Shown in pieces: positions 4,172-11,205 of a stretch of DNA of 11,205 nucleotides. Where the stretch lies: positions 1 to 11,205 of the forward strand of contig JANQRM010000583.1 of the NCBI GenBank assembly GCA_028284565.1, read 5' to 3'. The stretch's first letter is position 1; every line of letters begins with the position of its first letter. The position numbers and the translations under genes were made by a program. This DNA comes from Anaerolineae bacterium. Lineage in GTDB: Bacteria; Chloroflexota; Anaerolineae; Aggregatilineales; Phototrophicaceae. Under the pieces are notes generated by a model. That model made no database searches. It was not told the origin of the DNA and was given only the letters and a program-made list of their open reading frames with translations.

Positions 4172-6376
4172 ATGGGGTTTTCAGAGGCAAAAAAACGTGC
4201 CGATTCGCTAATTTTGGCGGCACAAAGTTATCGTCAGTTAGGATATTCAGTAATTCCAACGTATGGAGATTCCGACCTGACACGTCCCAAAGTAGCGGGC
4301 GTGGCATGGTCTCAGTACCAACGACGCTATGCTCTAGAGTCCGACTTCACTCGTTGGTTTTCTCAAGATGGATTCGCCGGACTCGCCATCGTGACAGGGG
4401 GTATCTCCCGCCTCCTCGTCATCGATTTCGATGATGAATCCCTTGCCAAACAATTCGGCCGACGCTTCCCTCAACTGACTGAGACCCGCACTGTATTGTC
4501 TGCCGGACGCGGCTTGCCACACTACTATTATCAGTTGCCATTCGGGACAAATCTCAACAGCCGTCAATATCGTGGGGTGGATGTTCAATCCAATGGTCGC
4601 TATGTCGTGACAGCACCCACAACAGTCAATGGCGAGTCCTATCGCATCAGTCGTGGGGGTGTGCCAATCTGCCTCGATAAACGTCAAATTAAAGCTGTTC
4701 TTGCGTTCTTTGATGCAACCTGCGGGACATCTTCAAAAGCCTCTGTCTGTGTATCAAATCACGCATCCGAATTGAGTAGACAACAAGTTAGCGGAACTAC
4801 AGTTCCCCTAAATAATCCAGTTCCGATAAACCAAGTCAATCAGTCGCCTGCTCATTTACTCGCGCTCTATCGTCATTTCGCGCCCCAAATCGGGCGCAAC
4901 AATGCGCTCTTTCAGATAACTTGTAAAGCTCGCACATGGGGATGGTCTATTCGCCGCGTTGCAGAGACATTGCTCAATGAACATATCCATCAACCCGCAC
5001 CATATGGACATTCGTCTGAGTCACTTATCCAACGTCGCTATGAAGCCACCAAGACGATTGAAAGTGCCTTTTGTCGTTCACAGCCACCGACCAATCCCAT
5101 TCGGCAACAACAATCTCTAGTCAGTGTTCCTAATCCAGTAAGAGAAGTTTTCCTCCAACGTGGACAAACCGCTGTCCTACGTGTCATTGAAGGCTTGCTC
5201 TTAGCAGGTGTAAAAGAAGGGGAAGTTATTTCTCAATCGGCTATAGAGAGAGCACTCAAAGGAGTGGTCGGACGCTATTCCATTTTGAAGGCATTATCGA
5301 CGACTTATCTTGATAAGACTCCGATATTTCAGCAAATTCAATCGAAATCACCCCCAGACCCCCATACTGACGTTGCTATTGGCAATCAACAAGTTGATAA
5401 ACAAAAATGTCTTTTGTTTAGGGTGACAGCATCAGACAAAAATAAACGAGGTCGCCCATCCAAGCAATATCTCATGCCTCAAATATCGATAATATGTTCT
5501 AAATTAAATGTGAAATATATCACAAATGAGGCTGTTCAACAAGAAGATTTAACCTCTGCAACTGCTTATCGCAAAGCTATCCACCGTGAACTCCTCCAGC
5601 GTCGCCCCGGATTATATACCCGCAAGTGGTTGGCGAAGCGCATAGGTGTCTCTGTTCGAACTTGTCAACGTTACAACAAAGCCTATGAAATCAATGTCCA
5701 ACCGATGTTTATTGAGACTCCTATCTCGTGGCGTGATATTGGCAAAATCCCTGACGAATCCCCCTTAAATGGTACATTTTTGAGGGACGAGCAAGGCAAA
5801 CGTTATCCCGCTTTACGTTGCGTTGCCACGCATTTACTCGCCAAGAAACACCACGTCACCTATGTCCGACAAGACCGCAATTACTATTGGGTTGGTAATA
5901 ACTTGCCCCTGGTTTCCGTCGCCTTCGGAATCCATCCCCAACAAGCCCAATACGACGAACAACGCGAGAAAGTTCGCCATTTCATCGAGCGCACCAAATC
6001 TGCCCAAATTGAATCAAAAGCTGAGAAGAAGCCCGTATCCATTCCCAAACCAAGTCAAACATCACAAAAACAAACGACAGACAGAAGCAAAGCCAAAACA
6101 CGCCGACAAGCCATCCCCAAAAAGCGCAAATCCTACTATCGCCGACCTCTTGCCCACGAGAATCACGAACACCTCGCACAGAAGCTCTATCGCGTCGTCT
6201 GGAACAGCGCAACGGAGGAGAAGACTCGCATCAGCCAAGCCAATGCCCGTCGCCTTGTGGAGCAGTATGGAAGCCGACTTATCCAACAAGCCATCACCAC
6301 CCTCGACAAACGCCAGAACATCACCAACCCGGCTGGCTTTGTTCACGTCTGGCTACGCTCGACCTTTGCAGGCTAA
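4172..6376 (+). CDS. Prim-pol domain replication protein (plasmid-type initiator), no helicase domain
   Basis: A 734-aa protein with an N-terminal bifunctional primase-polymerase (PF09250-like, archaeo-eukaryotic primase fold) domain, residues about 10-180. Visible signatures are AAQSYRQLGYSVIPT (16-30), the metal-binding acidic motif LLVIDFDDE (81-89), GRGLPHYYY with H117 (112-120), and GVDVQSNGRYVVTAPT (135-150). Such enzymes lay down primers and extend them at phage or plasmid origins. There is no Walker A motif in the remaining 550 residues, so the usual fused helicase is absent. Later parts include a winged-helix-like segment near EVISQSAIERALKGVV, a helix-turn-helix-like segment WLAKRIGVSVRTCQRYNKAY in the middle-to-late part, a very basic linker and a C-terminal domain ending NPAGFVHVWLRSTFAG, as in some replication initiators. 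Residues 207-213 (SGTTVPL) are encoded by the dispersed palindrome. The start is ATG with a weak AAGAAAG site, consistent with a regulated, low-expression initiator. Confidence 0.82.
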   Translation: MGFSEAKKRADSLILAAQSYRQLGYSVIPTYGDSDLTRPKVAGVAWSQYQRRYALESDFTRWFSQDGFAGLAIVTGGISRLLVIDFDDESLAKQFGRRFPQLTETRTVLSAGRGLPHYYYQLPFGTNLNSRQYRGVDVQSNGRYVVTAPTTVNGESYRISRGGVPICLDKRQIKAVLAFFDATCGTSSKASVCVSNHASELSRQQVSGTTVPLNNPVPINQVNQSPAHLLALYRHFAPQIGRNNALFQITCKARTWGWSIRRVAETLLNEHIHQPAPYGHSSESLIQRRYEATKTIESAFCRSQPPTNPIRQQQSLVSVPNPVREVFLQRGQTAVLRVIEGLLLAGVKEGEVISQSAIERALKGVVGRYSILKALSTTYLDKTPIFQQIQSKSPPDPHTDVAIGNQQVDKQKCLLFRVTASDKNKRGRPSKQYLMPQISIICSKLNVKYITNEAVQQEDLTSATAYRKAIHRELLQRRPGLYTRKWLAKRIGVSVRTCQRYNKAYEINVQPMFIETPISWRDIGKIPDESPLNGTFLRDEQGKRYPALRCVATHLLAKKHHVTYVRQDRNYYWVGNNLPLVSVAFGIHPQQAQYDEQREKVRHFIERTKSAQIESKAEKKPVSIPKPSQTSQKQTTDRSKAKTRRQAIPKKRKSYYRRPLAHENHEHLAQKLYRVVWNSATEEKTRISQANARRLVEQYGSRLIQQAITTLDKRQNITNPAGFVHVWLRSTFAG
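4789..4810. repeat. 22-bp palindrome, GGAACTACAGTTCC family, copy 4 inside the replication gene
   Basis: The perfect core GGAACTACAGTTCC has flanks TAGC and CCTA; one arm base has diverged. It is read as S-G-T-T-V-P-L (residues 207-213), in the same frame as the copy in parB, and falls in the linker immediately after the prim-pol domain. Confidence 0.83.
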
Positions 6377-6381
6377 TCATG

Positions 6382-6402
6382 ACAAAACAAATGTTCTTTT
6401 GT
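6382..6402. repeat. Short dyad between the replication gene and the ABC transporter
   Basis: ACAAAACAA (6382-6390), spacer ATG, and TTCTTTTGT (6394-6402) form a 9-bp inverted repeat with one mismatch, 5 bp after the replication-gene stop and 50 bp before the transporter start. It could be a regulator site. As RNA it would be a weak AU-rich hairpin without a U-tract, so a terminator is unlikely. Confidence 0.4.
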
Positions 6403-6451
6403 AAACTAATGGGACATCACCGAAGCAGTACACTGAACTGGGAGACACTTC

Positions 6452-8290
6452 ATGAAGAAACATCCAGACAGGTCATCCCGCCAAATCATCACCGACTTTT
6501 TTCGGAGTCTCTTTCAAATCACACAGCTGACCTATCAGTCAGCTCCCCGAATTTTAATCGCCACCATTCTCCTTCGTCTGGTGCAGTCGGGGATGCCAGT
6601 TGCATCAGCTGTCGTCTTCAAACTCATCTTTGATCGTCTAGGATTTATTCTCGCTGGAGAAGTGGATTTCGTCTTCGAGCAGGACATCTTGCCCTTTGTC
6701 TTATTATTCGGTGGCATCATCATCATTTCGCAAAGCACCCACGCCCTTGATGTCTACCTCAATGAGGAGCTAGGACGACGCTTACAACTGCACACTAGCA
6801 CCCTCATTTATCGACAACTCTTGACCTTTCAAGGGATGGGCTATTTCGAGACACCGCAATTTCACGACACCCTAGAGCAAGCGACCCACAACCTCCAATG
6901 GATGCCCATGCAACTCATCCGCGAGATACGCAGTATCATCGGTAGTCTATTGACCCTTTTTAGCTTTTTCGGCATTGTCTTCGTCTTTAGCCCGACACTC
7001 GCGTTCTTTTTGATTCTCGCCACCATCCCCGGCTTTTTGGCACAACTCCGCTTCCGACGCAAACGCTTCGACATCAGTTGGGAAAACAGCCCCAAGAAAC
7101 GCAAAGCATGGTACTTCGGCGCGCTCCTCTCCCGCACGCATCATGCCAAAGAAGTGCGCCTTTTCAACTTAGGCGACTACATTCTCAAGAAATACATTCT
7201 CGCAACCAAAGACATTCATCAGGTCGAGCGTGAACTCAATCAGGAAGAGTTACGAGTCAACACGGGCTTGAATGTCCTGAGTGCGATAGTCACTGTCGGG
7301 ACTTATATCGTTGTGATTACCCAAGCCTTTGCCCAGCGGATTACACTCGGCGATGTGACACTCTATATCGAAGCCGTCCGCAATGTTCAACACCAGCTGA
7401 CAACCCTTACGTGGACACTCGTCAGCCTCAGTGAACGCACCCTCTTCTTCACACACTATCAAAATCTACTCGCGTTACCACCATCCCTCGACCAACTCGA
7501 ACCCATCCAAACCGTACCTCCACTCCAAGCGCAAATCGAACTCCGCAACGTCTCTTTCCGCTATACAAACGATGCCGATTATGTCCTGCAAGATGTCAAC
7601 TTGACGATTCACAAAGGCGAGAGTCTAGCCCTCGTCGGCTTGAATGGTGCAGGCAAGACGACTCTCGTCAAATTGCTCGCTCGCTTTTATGACCCCACCG
7701 AAGGGCAAATATTGTGGGATGGGGTGGATATTCGTCACTTCGCACCGGTAGACCTCCGCCGACGCTTAGGAGCTGTCCTACAAGATTTCATCAAGTATGA
7801 TCTCAGCGCACGAGAAAACATCGGCTTTGGTGATACCGACCACATCGAAGACCTCGCACACATCCAATCCACCGCCCAACAAATCGGAGTCGATGACTTC
7901 ATCCAAGACTTACCACAAGGCTACGAGACCGTCCTCAGCCGCTGGTTGGTCGATACCGACGACGAAGGCACAGACCTCTCTGGTGGACAATGGCAGAAGA
8001 TTGCCATCTCACGGACTTATCTGCGGGATGTCGATGTCTTGATGCTTGATGAACCTACCGCCGCCTTGGATGCCGAAGCCGAACACGACATCTATGAACG
8101 CTTTGCTGAAATATCGAAGAACCGCGCCACCGTGTTAATTTCCCACCGCTTTAGCACCGTCCGCATGGCAGACAAAATCGCCGTCATCGAAGACGGACGC
8201 ATCCAAGAATACGGCACACACCACGAACTCCTCGCCCAAAACGGAACCTACGCCCGCCTCTATTCCCTCCAAGCCAAACAATACGCTTAA
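6452..8290 (+). CDS. ABC exporter half-transporter (membrane domain fused to ATPase)
   Basis: A 612-aa type-IV ABC exporter subunit that would work as a dimer in the cytoplasmic membrane. Residues about 30-340 hold the transmembrane domain, with hydrophobic segments near 33-60, 78-95, 160-195 and 270-295, plus the cytoplasmic coupling-helix region. The ATPase follows: Walker A GLNGAGKTT (396-404), Q-loop VLQDF with Q444, signature LSGGQWQK (509-516), Walker B VLMLDE with catalytic E534 (529-534), D-loop AALD (537-540) and the switch histidine in ISHRFS (H565). All catalytic residues are present. There is no N-terminal C39 peptidase domain, so it is not a bacteriocin-processing exporter. The ATG has a GGGAG site 7 bases upstream. 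No partner half-transporter, substrate gene or biosynthetic genes lie nearby; lipid, peptide or drug export are all possible. Confidence 0.93.
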   Translation: MKKHPDRSSRQIITDFFRSLFQITQLTYQSAPRILIATILLRLVQSGMPVASAVVFKLIFDRLGFILAGEVDFVFEQDILPFVLLFGGIIIISQSTHALDVYLNEELGRRLQLHTSTLIYRQLLTFQGMGYFETPQFHDTLEQATHNLQWMPMQLIREIRSIIGSLLTLFSFFGIVFVFSPTLAFFLILATIPGFLAQLRFRRKRFDISWENSPKKRKAWYFGALLSRTHHAKEVRLFNLGDYILKKYILATKDIHQVERELNQEELRVNTGLNVLSAIVTVGTYIVVITQAFAQRITLGDVTLYIEAVRNVQHQLTTLTWTLVSLSERTLFFTHYQNLLALPPSLDQLEPIQTVPPLQAQIELRNVSFRYTNDADYVLQDVNLTIHKGESLALVGLNGAGKTTLVKLLARFYDPTEGQILWDGVDIRHFAPVDLRRRLGAVLQDFIKYDLSARENIGFGDTDHIEDLAHIQSTAQQIGVDDFIQDLPQGYETVLSRWLVDTDDEGTDLSGGQWQKIAISRTYLRDVDVLMLDEPTAALDAEAEHDIYERFAEISKNRATVLISHRFSTVRMADKIAVIEDGRIQEYGTHHELLAQNGTYARLYSLQAKQYA

Positions 8291-8304
8291 CCAACCTTGA
8301 AACA

Positions 8305-8366
8305 GCGATGCAAATGCATAGCCAGATGCATAGCGGAGTGCAGTGTCTACGCGCACCAAATGCATC
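8305..8366. repeat. ATGCAT-rich element with tandem 12-bp units
   Basis: ATGCATAGC occurs at 8314-8322 and 8326-8334 (period 12), bounded by GATGCA (8307-8312) and an inverse copy ATGCATC (8360-8366). The ends in opposite orientation make it look like a small dispersed element or a remnant of one. It begins 15 bp after the transporter stop. Confidence 0.4.
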
Positions 8367-8424
8367 CCACTTTGACCTTGTTCTGTGATACGATGAAAAT
8401 AGAACCTGACAAATGAAGAGCTAG

Positions 8425-8452
8425 GTAAGGGCGTACAGCTGTACGTCCCTAC
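8425..8452. repeat. 28-bp near-palindrome with perfect 14-bp core
   Basis: CGTACAGCTGTACG (8432-8445) is a perfect palindrome, flanked by GTAAGGG and TCCCTAC, which continue the dyad with one mismatch and one G-T pair. Such GTAGGG...CCCTAC palindromes resemble dispersed intergenic repeats; whether it is repeated elsewhere in the genome cannot be seen here. Confidence 0.65.
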
Positions 8453-8514
8453 ATAAGGCAATGCGCGAATGAAATCTAACCCAAACCCAAATCCAACCTT
8501 ATCCGTCGCCACAA

Positions 8515-8596
8515 CGGGAACGCGCCTGCCAACCGTCGAAAACAATATGCATCCGCGCGACGGGAAGTAGGATGACAAATAAAAAGTAAACCAATT
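8515..8596. repeat. Hairpin repeat, copy A
   Basis: This copy shares with 8631-8706 the order GGGAACGC, TGCCAACCG, GAAAACA, a stem 3' arm, and GATGAC-AAT/AAA-rich tail. Its stem is CCGTCG (8533-8538) with CGACGG (8558-8563) around a 19-base loop. Compared with copy B the sequence has drifted but the stem is kept. Confidence 0.65.
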
Positions 8597-8630
8597 ACTA
8601 ACGTATCTGAGGTGGAATGGCGGGAAGTGG

Positions 8631-8706
8631 CGGGAACGCCCTTGCCAACCGCCGGAAAACATAAACTACCGCCGGCGGTAAAAATGATGACCAATGAAAA
8701 CCAAAC
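8631..8706. repeat. Hairpin repeat, copy B
   Basis: The second copy, 116 bp downstream of copy A, has stem ACCGCCGG (8648-8655) with CCGGCGGT (8672-8679) around a 16-base loop. The T-A pair of copy A (8536 with 8560) is C-G here (8652 with 8676), a compensatory change that supports selection or copying as a folded unit. Confidence 0.65.
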
Positions 8707-8727
8707 GAAAGTCAAACCAAGCCAACC

Positions 8728-9226
8728 ATGAAAATTAAAGCCATCCATAACAACGCCCGAAGCCATCCAAGCCTTTGAAACCCAAATCGGCGCAAAACTT
8801 CCCGACGACTACAAAGCCTTCTTGCTTCAATATAACTGTGGAAGCACAAGACCATATCATAAATTTTGTTATTCCAAGACAGCAGGATGCGAATCCGAAA
8901 TCTCAGAACATCATTTAGCTGATGTTCAAAGAGGCACTCTGCATGTTTTATATGGTCTCTTCGGTGATTCTTCAGTAAATTCATTAGAGTATCCTAGGGC
9001 TTACATTGATAACTTGCCAGAAAAAATGTTATCTATTGGAAATGATCCTGGAGGACAACTTATCTTGTTATCTCTGAGGGAGGCAACCCACGGATAGGTA
9101 TATTATTTTCAACATGAATGGTTGGAATTCACAGAAGAAGAATTAGCAAAAATGGATGAATGCCGAGATACATATTTCGTTGCAAAAAGTTTTACAGACT
9201 TTATAGAAAGCCTCAGTGATAATTAA
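8728..9226 (+). pseudogene. Broken SMI1/KNR4 (SUKH) family gene
   Basis: The ATG at 8728 opens MKIKAIHNN and stops at 8776. One frame over, the sequence reads as a classic SUKH start, ITTPEAIQAFETQIGAKLPD and then DYKAFLLQYNCG, so a frameshift lies at about 8738-8756. That second frame continues through GNDPGGQLILLSLREATHG to a TAG at 9095-9097. It then goes on in the same frame as VYYFQHEWLEF and EEELAKMDECRDTYFVAKSF to a natural stop at 9224, where SUKH proteins carry exactly this kind of C-terminal helix. Two independent lesions make a functional protein unlikely. SUKH proteins often serve as immunity proteins against polymorphic toxins; no toxin gene is visible. From about 8825 the codons are much richer in A and T than the neighbours, pointing to horizontal origin. 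Confidence 0.8.
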
Positions 9227-9271
9227 TTAGTACATTAACCACAAAAAACTAATCACTAAAAACGAAACACT

Positions 9272-9385
9272 ATGCGATTCCTCACCCGTGAAAACCTCTT
9301 TGCCCTCTGCCTCTGCCTGCTGGTGATCCTCCTCATCATCGTCACCACCGACTCCGCGCCCCAGTGGATTTATCAGGGCTTCTAG
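9272..9385 (+). CDS. 37-aa DltX-like membrane microprotein
   Basis: A small gene directly before the MBOAT gene, stop and next start separated by 3 bp. The 37 residues are a short basic N-terminus (MRFLTREN), one hydrophobic helix (about 9-26) and a C-terminal tail ending QWIYQGF. DltX microproteins of Gram-positive dlt operons have the same plan: about 50 aa, one helix, and a C-terminal motif of the form F-I-Y-x-x-F, whose tyrosine is reported to carry the acyl group between MBOAT DltB and the surface polymer. Here Y34 is the matching residue. The protein would sit in the membrane with its C-terminus outside, docked on the MBOAT partner. No strong ribosome binding site precedes the ATG. The match rests on size, position and a six-residue motif, so homology is likely but not proven. 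Confidence 0.72.
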   Translation: MRFLTRENLFALCLCLLVILLIIVTTDSAPQWIYQGF

Positions 9386-9388
9386 CAC

Positions 9389-10828
9389 ATGGACTTAACC
9401 CAAATCCTCGTCTTCAGTCTGCTGGGCTTTTTGTATGTACTGTTCCTGCCTGCTCGCTGGCGGGAGTGGGGCTTATTCATCGGTTCTGTGGTGGCAATCT
9501 ACTGGCTCCAACCGACCATACCCGGCATCCCGCAACTTGACTTTGCCCTACCAACAGCTATTTTGGTCTTATCCATCTTCGGCTGGCACATCACCCGACC
9601 TGATGACGACAGACTATCATCTGAGAACCGCATCACACTCCTCATACTCATTGGACTGGTCTTACTCCTCTCTGCCACCCGCTACATGCCGGCTGATTTC
9701 CGCCTGACCACACGCCCACCCGATACATGGTTCGTCGCGCTGGTGCTGGCAATTGTTGGTCTTTTGCTTTGGGGGATAGGCAAGCTGGTTGCGTCACGTC
9801 AACGGGGCATTGCACTCGTAATCGTCGGCATGATAATCATCTTCATCTGGATGAAAGCCGAACCCCTTGCTGAGATGCTATCCGCTTTCTTTCGGGGGCA
9901 GATGGGACGCGACACCTCACTAGCCACTGCCAGCGAACTCAATTGGCTAGGCTTCTCCTATGTCGCCTTCCGCCTGATACACACCTTCCGTGATAGACAA
10001 CAGGGCAGATTGCCCCAACTCTCCCTGCGCGAGTATGTGACCTATATTATCTTCTTTCCAGCGTTCACGGCTGGACCTATTGACCGCACAGAACGCTTCA
10101 TCGACTACTGGCGTACCTTACCCCAAATGGTCGGACTCGACGCGAATCGCATCACCATCGCACTCACTCGCATCAGCATTGGCTTGGGCAAGAAGTTCGT
10201 CTTGGCGGATAGTCTAGCTCTTATCTCACTCGATGCCACCAATGCCTTCCAAGCCCAAACCGCACCCGATCTCTGGCTACTCCTCTATGCTTATGCCTTC
10301 CGTCTCTATTGGGATTTCAGTGGCTATTCTGACATCGCCATTGGCATCGGTATCCTCTTCGGCATCCAACTCCCAGAGAACTTCAACAACCCCTATCTCA
10401 AATCCAACATCGCCTCCTTCTGGCAGAGCTGGCACATCACCCTCAGCAATTGGGTGCGCTTCTACGTTTTCTCACCTTTGTCCCGCCATCTGCTTAGGCG
10501 TAAACCCAAACCAAGCAACGCCATCATCCTTTTCGCCTCCCACATGACCACCATGATTGTCATCGCGCTTTGGCATGGCATCACGGGAGCCTTTCTCATC
10601 TGGGGCATCTGGCATGGGCTGGGCTTGTTCATCCACAAGCAATGGACAGACCGCACCCGCAAGTGGTACATCGCCCTCAAAGAGACACCCCGCAAGCAAC
10701 AGGCATGGGCAATCATCGGCATCCTGCTCACCTTCCACTTTGTCGTCATCGGCTGGGTCTGGTTCGCATTGGGGGATTTAGACGTGGCAGTACAAACCTT
10801 CCTCCGCCTCTTTGGCATCGGCTTCTAA
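9389..10828 (+). CDS. MBOAT-family O-acyltransferase (DltB/AlgI-like)
   Basis: A 479-aa multi-pass membrane enzyme of the MBOAT family (PF03062), which moves acyl groups across or at the membrane onto surface polymers. About ten hydrophobic segments are visible, from VFSLLGFLYVLFLP at the N-terminus. The family core is clear: FFPAFTAGPIDR (222-233), LYWDFSGYSDIAIGIGILFG (307-326), the motif FWQSWHITLSNWVRFYVFSP (344-363), and ALWHGITGAFLIWGIWHGLG with the invariant catalytic histidine H396 and a second WHG at 408-410. The N-terminal part (to about 190) is longer than in compact DltB proteins. It follows the microprotein by 3 bp and is followed within about 60 bp by a kinase-fold gene, so the three probably form one operon. 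No dltA, dltC or dltD is in the window; the polymer and acyl donor are unknown. Confidence 0.92.
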   Translation: MDLTQILVFSLLGFLYVLFLPARWREWGLFIGSVVAIYWLQPTIPGIPQLDFALPTAILVLSIFGWHITRPDDDRLSSENRITLLILIGLVLLLSATRYMPADFRLTTRPPDTWFVALVLAIVGLLLWGIGKLVASRQRGIALVIVGMIIIFIWMKAEPLAEMLSAFFRGQMGRDTSLATASELNWLGFSYVAFRLIHTFRDRQQGRLPQLSLREYVTYIIFFPAFTAGPIDRTERFIDYWRTLPQMVGLDANRITIALTRISIGLGKKFVLADSLALISLDATNAFQAQTAPDLWLLLYAYAFRLYWDFSGYSDIAIGIGILFGIQLPENFNNPYLKSNIASFWQSWHITLSNWVRFYVFSPLSRHLLRRKPKPSNAIILFASHMTTMIVIALWHGITGAFLIWGIWHGLGLFIHKQWTDRTRKWYIALKETPRKQQAWAIIGILLTFHFVVIGWVWFALGDLDVAVQTFLRLFGIGF

Positions 10829-10888
10829 CTAAGACTCCACATGATGAACCGTGTATCTGCAATGACCAGCCACACAAGGGAGCAGGGC

Positions 10889-11205
10889 ATGGACGACTTA
10901 GCGAGGCTATATGATGTCGTATCACGCTTTACACAATACCCGCCAGACAAACTCAAGATCACACTCTGGCAACCGACGGAACATCAGAGCAACCACACCT
11001 ATCAAATTCGCTACGATGACACCCACTGGATTGCCAAAGTCTATCTCAAGCCAGAAGAGTTCAACGATGCGCCCCGCCGTGAAGTCGAATCGCTGAAAAT
11101 GCTCACAAACTATGACATCGCACCCCAACTCATCCATCATGAACCCCACACGGACACCCACAAGCCAATCGTCATCTACGACTACATGGAAGGCAAGATG
11201 TGGGA
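10889..11205 (+). CDS. Aminoglycoside-phosphotransferase-fold kinase, 3' partial
   Basis: The first 105 codons of a protein kinase-like phosphotransferase (APH, PF01636-like) run off the window end. Features match the N-lobe: beta strands TYQIRY and WIAKVYLK with the probable ATP-binding lysine K50, REVESLKML with the helix-C glutamate E65, IAPQLIHHE, and the hinge VIYDYMEGKMW. These enzymes phosphorylate small molecules such as choline, sugars or antibiotics. I chose the ATG at 10889 because AAGGGAG lies 7 bases upstream; in-frame ATGs at 10841, 10844 and 10862 lack such a site. It follows the MBOAT gene on the same strand by 60 bp and may contribute a phosphorylated substituent or be functionally separate. 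The substrate is not predictable from this fragment. Confidence 0.78.
   Translation, partial: MDDLARLYDVVSRFTQYPPDKLKITLWQPTEHQSNHTYQIRYDDTHWIAKVYLKPEEFNDAPRREVESLKMLTNYDIAPQLIHHEPHTDTHKPIVIYDYMEGKMW

Larger units (their letters stand above)
8291..8727. other. Repeat-rich non-coding region
   Basis: The 437 bp hold no supported gene. A 175-codon frame on the - strand (8662-8135) overlaps the transporter and reads through the repeats, so I reject it. Contents in order: a tandem ATGCATAGC element (8305-8366), a 28-bp near-palindrome (8425-8452) and two diverged copies of a hairpin repeat (about 8515-8596 and 8631-8706). No strong promoter or intrinsic terminator was seen. Confidence 0.6.

Noticed and set aside
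6379..6633. 84-codon + strand frame after the replication gene
   Set aside because: No ribosome binding site, and most of it overlaps the transporter gene in another frame.
8135..8662. 175-codon - strand open frame
   Set aside because: It overlaps the ABC transporter C-terminus on the other strand and otherwise consists of repeat DNA with no family resemblance.
1..11205. CRISPR array, transposase or integrase
   Set aside because: No regularly spaced identical repeats and no reading frame with transposase or recombinase motifs was seen on either strand.

Overview
The window is about 11.2 kb with moderate GC. All genes I can support lie on the + strand. Gene style (sugar-type solute-binding protein, stand-alone primase-polymerase replication protein, DltB-like MBOAT, many short dispersed palindromes) suggests a Chloroflexota-like environmental bacterium. 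That is an impression from protein character, not a database result, and the taxon should be treated as open.

Layout. (1) 2-979: 3' part of an ABC-transporter solute-binding protein. (2) 980-1390: non-coding, with a perfect palindrome, a pair of 13-bp direct repeats and a good sigma70-type promoter. (3) 1391-3725: a compact segregation operon encoding a small winged-helix protein, a ParA ATPase and a divergent ParB, with tight spacing and a parA/parB overlap. (4) 3726-4171: a 446-bp control region. It holds a hairpin, an extended -10 promoter inside nested inverted repeats, and on the - strand a strong promoter plus an intrinsic terminator. These predict a ~170-nt antisense RNA covering the leader of the next gene. 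(5) 4172-6376: a 734-aa replication protein with an N-terminal prim-pol domain, no helicase motif and helix-turn-helix-like C-terminal regions. (6) 6452-8290: an ABC exporter half-transporter (membrane domain plus ATPase). (7) 8291-8727: repeat-rich non-coding DNA. (8) 8728-9226: a broken SMI1/KNR4 (SUKH) gene, AT-rich relative to its neighbours. (9) 9272-end: a 37-aa one-helix microprotein ending in a DltX-like motif, a DltB-like MBOAT acyltransferase, and the start of an aminoglycoside-phosphotransferase-fold kinase.

How it fits together. Segments 3-5 look like the maintenance core of a plasmid, chromid or integrated plasmid: partition genes beside a replication initiator whose leader is covered by a predicted counter-transcript. 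A family of palindromes built on GGAACTACAGTTCC occurs four times, only between 1.18 and 4.81 kb. One lies before the partition operon, one in parB, one after parB and one in the replication gene. The two coding copies are read in the same frame as S-G-T-(V/T)-V-P-L. They are either centromere-like sites or a mobile palindrome that tolerates insertion in genes. The last segment looks like a cell-surface polymer acylation system using a microprotein tyrosine carrier, as known for DltX/DltB, but with no dltA, dltC or dltD visible in the window.
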